Shown in pieces: positions 49,290-64,000 of a DNA stretch of 64,000 nt. A model generated the notes under the pieces. The model worked only from the letters and a program-made list of their open reading frames with translations. It did not search any database and was not told the origin of the DNA. Origin of the DNA: Henricia sp. BOLD:AAB3569 (lineage: Eukaryota; Echinodermata; Asteroidea; Spinulosida; Echinasteridae); contig JBBELK010000112.1 in the NCBI GenBank assembly GCA_037783545.1, forward strand, positions 372,001 to 436,000, written 5' to 3'. The first letter of the stretch is position 1; every line of letters begins with the position of its first letter. The translations under genes were made by a program, and so were the position numbers.

Positions 49290-52200
49290 AGCCATTTTTT
49301 ATTGTCCCATGCACCTATTTCATTGAATGTTAGGCCACATCTTGAAAGGACATGGAAAATGATCAATACAGCTACGTATCTATAGCATTTTCCATTGGCT
49401 CATCTTCAATCAAAATTGCAAGTGTGAACAGAAGTTGTAAATTTTCACCACCATCTCAGTAAAACGCCCAGAAAAGAAAGTCAAATTCCAACAATTTTTT
49501 TTTCAATAACATGTATTTCTATCAAAACACCAAATTAATACAACAATTTGAAATATTTTACTGGAGCCCCAAATAATTTGACAATGCTGCATCTTTTTGA
49601 AGAAGACCATTATGTAATTTATTGTGTGCAGGACTTCAATGACGACAAGCAGGCATGCCAACAAGAACTTAAAAATATGGACGTACAATAGTTAGTCTAT
49701 TAACAATAAAAAATAACATGATCACAAATGTGAAATATTCTCTTTACTATCAACCTGCCATAATTAAGTGTTGCTTCAAAAAACCCACTAAGTTCATTTA
49801 TTTATTTATTTTAAAAATCTTTTTCATAATCACAGAAAGCTAAGCGAGTAAAAATAAGCACAAAAGATTGCACCAATAAGGATGTATAGCTTAATGCATC
49901 AAAACCTGATCGGATGAAATTAATTTCAAATTTTCCTGTCCGCTCGAGTTTGATGCGGATGACTGAATGCTCGTACATCAAAACTTTGCAGTTAAATTTT
50001 TGCCAATTCAATCACGAGCTTAACCTAAAAAAGCAATGCTGATATGAACCATCCTACATTAATGACAACCCTTAAAAAAACCTCATTTAACAAAAACCAC
50101 ATTGTGGGGATTTTATTTCTCTTGATGGAAACTGGATAACTTGGCGGACTCCATTCTCTAAACAACCTTTTGCACATTTTAGACGTGTAATGACACAGAA
50201 CAAAAATCAGGTTGTATACTTTTCAATCACGTCATATACAAATAAATGGATTTTCTTTTTTACGAATAGCTAATGACAGCATAGATCCAAACACTGCAAT
50301 CAATCCTCCACAATCGTAGCTTTGCTAATTTGCTTTTTTCTTCTTCTACACGAACAATTTACAATCAAACGACCCGGGTGGATTACTACGTCAACCACCA
50401 AGATCAACAGAAATATTTGGCTGGTTTTACCGCGTTCTGCCTTGCCTCTAGGCGGAGCCGTGGCAATGTTGTAAAAATCCCCCAAATCATTTTTTCTTTA
50501 AAAAAGATTGAATTTTCGTCCGGATGTTTTTGCCTAAACGAGCCAAGGCATGTGTAAATGACCAGACGCATTCAAAAATCAGTACATAGTCAACACCTTT
50601 ATGTCTTAAAAAGTTTCCTCCAATCACACACTTTTACAAGACTTATTCAGACGACAGGACAACAGTACAAAGTAACTTAAAAAGGTACATCTGGACCAGG
50701 ATTAAGAATTGACAATATCACTCCTCATACTTATCTAGAGAGAACAAAATACTGAAAAAGTCAGTTTTTTTTTTTTTTTTCATTTTTTTTCTTTTATAGT
50801 TTTGTTTTCCCCTCCACGTTGCTAAATATTGTTGCCCCCACCCCTTTTTTTGGCAAGAAAATTCCCCCACAGTTATACAAACATTTTCACACCCACTTTC
50901 ACATTATTTTAAAAGTACATGTTAATCAGATGTGTACTTTGTGTGCATGTACATGTATACAATTAACCTTTAATACACTTTTCCAACACCATTCTGCAAA
51001 CTCGTGTTTTCTTCACAAGAAAAAAAAAGACGCACTGTTCAGGAGACGTCCACATTGTGAACGTTCCTGTCTGCTCTATGCTTGAACCAGAAAAAACTGA
51101 CATGCAAAACAAACGAAAAATAAATCAATAACTTTCATTAATAACACCAACAACGGCAGGCAGCGTGTATTTATTAAGACAAATCCTACTGTACGACTTC
51201 CGCAATACTTTCTAACATTCACATATAATAAACCCCCTTACGTACTTCACCTTTAAAAAGTCACGGTGGCGCACTCGTTTAAATATCAAATTGCGTCCGT
51301 GTTTCAACGTGGAAACACAGAAACGCATACTGATCGTCACGTCACCTTGCAACTAGGAATATATACAAATACATTGTAAAATTGAAAGTTAACCCCAACT
51401 CGTCCCCAACTCTTGTCGCGGGTGCAACCTCATGAAGCCGTTTAGTACTAAAGCTGCTCAATATTTTGCTCTTGAGGACCACACAATCGGAGTACTAACT
51501 AATCCTCCCTTTAATGAGCAAAATAACCATTGCTGAGCTAAATCAGCTTCATGACATTGGCCCAACTAACCTCCATTATTAAAAAAAAAAGGTTTAACAC
51601 ACAGCTGCTTAAATGCTGGATTTACGACGACAGGAAAATGAAATGACAAAAACCAGGAATTTAATGCTACTTCAGTTTTGATACGTTCTTAAAGTTCCAA
51701 ACTAGTACTCTTCCGGAAAAAAAGTGGTTTGAACCGCGCTTGACATGACATACGGTAAGCAGTTCAATTTAAGAATGACTTGACAGGAAATTTGTTGGTC
51801 TCCATTAGCCTGATATTCATAAAACTATCGACATTAATCTGAAAACTGGCCCAAAGTTATAGTTCATTTTTTTCACCAGCCTAGTCTGAAGCAGAAAGAA
51901 AGGCGTGTTTCTCAAGCTCAGGACAGCTGTACATTTTTACACAATCGAATCTAGAAATGTTTTAAGATGAATCTCACATCAGAAAAATGTGGCAAATTTC
52001 TTGAATCTCTTACAGCATGTAATAACGTCTTCTCTGCTATCATAACAGACGTATTTGTGGTAACGAAATTAGATCAGCATTAATGCATCTAATTTCCCCA
52101 CTTTGGGCTGATGAAGACACCTGTATACATGCAAGTCTACCAGGCTGATGCCAACAGCCCTCTGTGCTTTAAAAAGGTCTTGGAATACTGATTATCAGAC

Positions 52201-55200
52201 CCGTCTCTAGGTGTTGGCCAAAAACTGGGAACTTGTGGGTACTCGCAGTTCAGGAAAATATTGCAATTTGGAAACAAGCCTGTGGTAAAGCAACATTTGT
52301 AATTTGGGGAAAATTTCAGATTTTAAGAACGGACCTATTGGTGGAAACTCTAAGTTGCCCTCAAATAATCTCTTGTTGGGACATCTTTCACATACAATAA
52401 AAATTCCAAAGACTAGACTGACACAAGTATCAGCATTTACCAATCATAATTCGTCCATTTTTGCCCACGTAAAAACAACTCCAAACTTTGGCTGTGTAGA
52501 TGACAAGCATTTGTGCAGTTTCCAACATTTGTTGGCCCAAATTCTCTCAAAAGATATTAATGGAAGATAACTATAGTGCAGAAATCTAGTACCCCAGCTC
52601 ACAGACTAGACATTGTGTTGGTGCTGATCAGTCAGGTACCCTTGTGTTAGCTAAAACAACAATGTAGTGTAGCACTTCTGTGAGTCTATAAATCACACTG
52701 GACACAGCTTTGAATGTGCCGATTATGTACACTTGAGATGGTCCATGCTATTTTGCAAATGGAAGATTTAGTGAGGATTCTGTTGGAGTGCACCAAATAC
52801 TTACAGATGCAGGCTCATCAATTCACCACAAACAAATGCGTACCACGAATTTCACGGAGCTCCATACCTTGCCCGAGTAGGGCAGCTGCTCTTACAATCC
52901 CAGAGGATTGAGGCTCATCATTTTTGCATTGCTAGGCTAATCGAATCACGCGCGGGCGCGCTTAGTTGAGTGTCGTTTGTACCAAAGAGTTCCCATACGG
53001 TCAATTCAACCGTCTATATGACACCTTCTTGAAGCAAATGTGAATATGGCTGAAACTAAATGTCATGAATTTACAAAGGGTGTTTTCTGTGATAAATATT
53101 TGATTTCGAAAAGATACACACCCTATTTGCAGAATGGACGAGGCCATTAGCCTGCACCATGGCCCTATGCCCTCTGGGACCGTAGGAGCGGCTGCCAGAG
53201 CAAGGTATGGGGCGCGGTGAAATTCATGGCACGAATTTGTCTGTCGCGCTTTGACGAGCTTCCATCTTTAAACGATACCTTTTAATCACATTTGTGTCGT
53301 GCAAACAACAAAAGCACATTTCGCACAAGTGTCACAAATGTAATGCGAAATAAGTCAAAATAAGTTTTCAATGTCCTCTGCTCGACCTTGTAACACAAGT
53401 CACACTCCTTATATATCTCTTCTAAGCATCGTTGGTACCTTGTGAAAATCTACTACCAGATGTAACAAGTCACATTCACATCACACTTGAACATCTCCAC
53501 CAAATTCAGTTAAAATTTTTAGATTTTATCTGCTCTTGATGCATTTACAGCCAAGTTATGTAACCAGGTTCACAATGTTTTGATGTAACATCAGTCACAC
53601 TACTAATGGCGTACTGCTGAGCTAATGCCAAAACCTCCACTTGGCACCATTTAGGAGTAACTTGGTGGTTTCTAACCACACTGCTGTACCTTGCAAGATG
53701 CCTTTGACAAGTTAACATGTGTTAACCAGTTTGAAGGACGAAGTAATCTTTGCCACACTAACATGTGTCGCACCACCAAGTTGCATCCCAGCTGAACATT
53801 GTTGCACCTTCCTTACCAGACATGGTGGTAACTGTTTATCCACGTCACAAATCTGACCCATCTGACACATCTAGTTGCACATCTGCAGTTGGGCTTCAAA
53901 ATTTATGCCATCAAAACTTCGAAAATCAGCAAGCCAGCTATGTGCCCAAACCACAAACTGCATTTTGGCAACGGCTGGACATAATGCTTGATGTACACAT
54001 TCATAGACACGGACTTTATCAAACATGTCCCATCCCCAAAAAAGAGTAGCATTTAAGTTTATTTCAATCTTCATCGTGGAGGTGAAGATCAAAGTGGAAT
54101 TAAAATGATCAACTTTGAATTAGAAAAAATCCCTCCAAGCGCGGAATCCACCCTACCCACAATCTTTCTCGAATCCCCGCCCCCTGTCCCCCTCACACCA
54201 TTTCAAACATATGATGGGGAATGCATAGTACTGGTTTTAAGTATTGGTTCACAGTTTGGAAATCAATGTTCCATTCGTAGATGACATCCTTTTAAGGGAT
54301 GCACTAATCTGAGCCGATGATGTACCACAAAATACTTTGTGAGTGTACATGCCGTCAAATTCCGGAAATTACACATCACGTGGTTTTTGTTTTTGTTTTT
54401 AAAACCAAACAGTCGGTGTGAAGAACAGTAGATCAAGGCATAGATATACCAGCATCCGTAGACGCTGAATGGTGATATATATAAATACATATGGAACCAT
54501 ATTTATTTATATACATACATGAAGTTTTATAAATAGCGACACACGTTACCAAAGCCGAACCAAAGAGGCCCAAACTCGAGACAAACGCTGGGCAAACAAT
54601 GGTGCAATTCTAAACAAACAACATTTTTTTCTCTCAATTTTTAAAATCTTTACAAACTACTAATCGTTAAGTTTAACACCAACTGTACAGTGATACATGG
54701 TTTTGGACAACCCCCAAAAAGGCCTGTTGTGTCGAGACTAAAACTACTTGACGGTGTTTAATGTTTACACGACGACAAGTGATCATGGGCAGCTTTTCTC
54801 AACAACATTCCTGTTTGTTTACTAATATAGAGTTTGCAAGGTTTAAATTTAATGTATGCATAACTGCCTTCAAAGTGGCAATATTTTAAGAGATTTTTTT
54901 TTACTTTTTTTGTTTTGGTCCCGTTGAAGGTTTTTATTTACTTTTTTTTATATACTTATTTTTCAAAAAATTCAAACTTTGCCAGCACTTTTTTTTCTTC
55001 AAAAAACAAATGAATACAGTATACAGACAAAGTAGCACGGAGGTTGTTTCCATAAGAAACGATTTCAAGTACTAGCATTCAACTTACTACAGCAATAACG
55101 CACTAGTAATCTACAAATTTCATTTGCACATGTTTATATCCCAAAAAAGATCTATACAGCATTAATTTTTGTTTCATAATTAACTATAGCCAGTTGGTGT

Positions 55201-57547
55201 TTGGATTCCCAGGGTTTATTACGCTATTGTCCAGGCATGAGCGCACTTACCTTAGTGTTTCTTTCTTTCTGATGGGAACATAGGGGGACAAATTTGCTGC
55301 ACCATTATAGCAAGGGATTCTGATTTTAAAAACATGTATTTTAAAAAGAAATTAACAAACCGGCTAGTAATTACAAAGTTCAAATGATTAGGCATTTGTG
55401 CATTTCCGTTCTTCGAAACAATCACATCCATTCAATAAAAAATGGCCCTACCTTAAGGGAGCATTCACAGAGGAAGAGTGCGGTACACTAATCTTTTAAC
55501 GAGTTTCCAACATCTAACCCCCCATCCCATCCCATATGACCCAGTAAAAAATGCCTGTGATATTACAATTCCTCAAGATTCGATTAAAGTAGGTACGTGA
55601 GTTTCACCATTACAAACCAAACCCTCGGTTGGCCATCGTTGTCGAGGTAAACACATTTCCCCCACTTTATACTTACAAGTACTTCATTAATATCAACATC
55701 TCCAATACCAATGCTAAGAGTCCAAGGAAAAAGAAACGTCCGACAAAGAGTATATTAACTTTTAGTGCCTAAAACCTGTTATTTGTATACTATTGATATG
55801 CCAACACAATTACAAAAATGTTTAAGATCGCATAAGTCTCAACGACGACATCCAACTTGATGAGAACTAGCACCACTAGCTTAGCTACAAGAAGACCTAT
55901 ATTAAGACGATACAACACCACCCAGATGCACCATATACGTACCCCCTCCCTTCCTTTCCCCCCGTCCACAAAAGGTGGTCAAATGGGGAGCTTTTGTTTT
56001 CTTAAAAGCGAGTCGGTATACTCCCGCTTAATGTGACATTTGTACTCACTGGTTGTGCGTTTCGTGATTCTGCGTTGTTGCTTTTAAGACACTTGTGGTA
56101 GGGCCACACCCACTATCTCAGACGATGTCTAAGAATCCACCATCCTGCTGCTTTTTAGTGTCAACGCAATTTGCATACTTCGTGTTCTATTCTCTCATAC
56201 TTTGCAGTGTTTTAGTTTGTCAGGTATTAATTCCGTTCAAGCAAACCTCCCCCACCCCAACACAAAAAAAGGAACCAAAACTCGATTCATTTTGTCAGCT
56301 AAACACTAAAATGCTATGCGAGATGTTTAGGCATTAGTAACTAGTTTACAGTTTACTGGCAAGTGACCCCCAAGGGGGAAACATGTCAACCACGTATCAA
56401 CTTTGACCTCTGACCTTCAGGTCATCTAAAGTCAGCACTTGCCTGGATGACTTGTGTGGCAGTATCAATGTAAACAACAAATTAATACAATTGAATCCTT
56501 GCTAAAAACGAAAACAAAAAAAACCACAAAATTGCCATTCAGAAGTTTAACTAGAATCACAGAAGTAAAATATTTTCAGTAATTTAAATATATATATAAA
56601 AGAAATTACTTAAATATTTAACATTTGGAAAAAAAAAATTTCTTGAAAAATGGTTATCGTTTGCTGCACTGATATTTCAAGACGTTAAGGAGTAATCGGT
56701 AAAAAGCCTGACATACTCGGGTACGTTGTCTGTTGACACAGTTACAGTGCATGTGTATTTTCAACATAGAAAACACAGACCTCTCAATAAAAAAATGTGC
56801 CACACAAAAAAGGCTGCCAGTTGCACTACTGCGATTAACTGCAGAGCCCGACTGTGGCTGCCGTCAATTCGTTAAAAAACGTCCAAAACGGGGCACGGTC
56901 AAAACCAAGTGCCCCTGGCAGTTACTGTACGTACATAATTCAGAGACCGGTAGGGTTTACCGGCATGAACTGTTCCGTGGTGGGGGTAGGGTGGCGGCGG
57001 TATTCATCCCCAACCCCCATCTGAACAATCTGCAACAATTTCCGCACGCTTGAACTTCCGCGTTTGAATTTTATAAAAAGACCCGCTCTTCTAGATGACA
57101 AAATTTGGTCTTTTTTTTATTCCGAACGTCTCGTTTGAGAAAGTCCAAAACGTGCCGGCACGTTGTTTTAAAAAAGTCTTAAAACAGCCCCCAAATTCCT
57201 CTGGGTGACAACTTCACTCTCTCACTCTCTCAATCATTAAAAAGAAAAACAACAAAAACAACAACAAAAAAACAATAAAAGACTGCATGAAACTGTTGCT
57301 AAATTGTGTCTGTACCATTCATGTACGCAAGACTGCACGTTACACATTCATGACAGCCGTTTCAGAGATGTGTTGCGTTGAACACGGTAACAACGGTCAT
57401 ACAAAAAATGGCCAGCGTGATTGAAATTACAACAAAAGGCTACGTGGCTGGGACTGCCCCCGGCCTCAGATTGGCGGAGACGAATCAAGGTCGCTCACGT
57501 CTCGCTCTCCAGGCCAGCGGACGTCAAAAAACTCACGCTCGCTAAGA
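49290..57547 (-). other. Probable Gq alpha 3' UTR and intergenic DNA
   Basis: About 8 kb without an exon, terminal repeats or recognised elements apart from the MITE-like words near 52.8-53.3 kb. It is AT-rich with many A and T runs. Minus-strand AATAAA candidates include 57121-57116 and several nearer 54.9, 54.5 and 49.8 kb. Which one ends the transcript cannot be told from sequence. The near-absence of transposons contrasts with the rest of the window and fits a long, constrained 3' UTR. Confidence 0.45.
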
Positions 57548-63670
<6,123 letters not shown>

Positions 63671-64000
63671 CTAGAAAAGGGAAATATAACAAGTTTTGAT
63701 CAAGTGAGCTGCAGTAGTTCCAGAATAATGAAGAATGGACCGAATGAGAGATGACGTCACGCACGGGTTCATGGGATTGTTTGGAGTACTCTAATAAAAT
63801 GGCTTACATGTATGCATTATAGCATTGGTCTGTGAATTCGACCAAAAATACTCCATTCGGAGGTGGCTCTCGTGCTGGGGGTTAGCTGCATCCTAATCAG
63901 GTGAAGAGCATGATGTACATGTATGTAAACTACGTCAAATTTAATGTACATAACACATGCACAATGAGCGCCTGTTCGGTGAGTACTCCATTTAATCCCA
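63671..64000. other. Gq alpha intron 4 (continues past the window)
   Basis: No exon or element recognised in these 330 bases. The upstream coding exons lie to the right. Confidence 0.6.

Overview
The window is animal nuclear DNA. It has widely spaced exons with GT/AG introns, a Gq-type G-protein alpha gene with the conserved animal exon sizes, tRNA-derived SINEs, and DIRS, Ngaro-like, hAT, PIF/Harbinger, mariner and CR1/L2 remnants. That mix, with frequent ACATGTA words and no vertebrate-specific repeats, suggests a marine invertebrate deuterostome (echinoderm, hemichordate or lancelet). The phylum is inferred, not proven.

Two host genes meet tail to tail. On the plus strand, 16 coding exons from 9584 to 45978 join in perfect phase into 765 residues ending in a stop, with a poly(A) signal at 46046. 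The product is a cytoplasmic-looking coiled-coil protein with a long Ser/Pro-rich tail. I do not firmly recognise it; CCDC162-like is a tentative guess. Its 5' end lies upstream, and positions 1-48 may hold an earlier exon. On the minus strand, the last three coding exons of Gq alpha (GNAQ-like) lie at 63541-63670, 62502-62655 and 57548-57738. The rest of that gene is beyond the right edge, and 49.5-57.5 kb probably holds a long 3' UTR plus intergenic DNA.

Layout: 1-9.5 kb holds a hAT MITE with a perfect 8-bp target duplication, a 4.9-kb DIRS tyrosine-recombinase retroelement with both inverted ends and the internal complementary region, a foldback element and a TTA-flanked TIR element. From 9.6 to 19.8 kb are the first ten exons, with MITEs in most introns and two MITEs ending only 24-37 bp before an exon. 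From 19.8 to 36.6 kb is one giant intron filled with nested elements: a perfect 771-bp tandem duplication, Harbinger and Ngaro-like remnants, an intron-bearing antisense ZNF862-like hAT gene, a 2.6-kb foldback, integrase and mariner fragments, and a CR1/L2 LINE. From 36.6 to 46 kb are the last six exons, with decayed partial copies of one exon, several TTAA-flanked MITEs, a Harbinger element with a Myb-like reading frame, and a nested TIR element carrying an unrecognised ORF. From 46 to 49.5 kb are small MITEs and palindromes. From 57.7 to 64 kb are Gq introns rich in SINEs and duplicated blocks.

No RNA gene, CRISPR array or prokaryotic feature is supported. The clearest departures from ordinary sequence are the exon-fragment amplification at 36.8-37.2 kb, the MITEs that supply intron 3' ends, the spliced hAT gene, and the two TIR element families that carry short reading frames.
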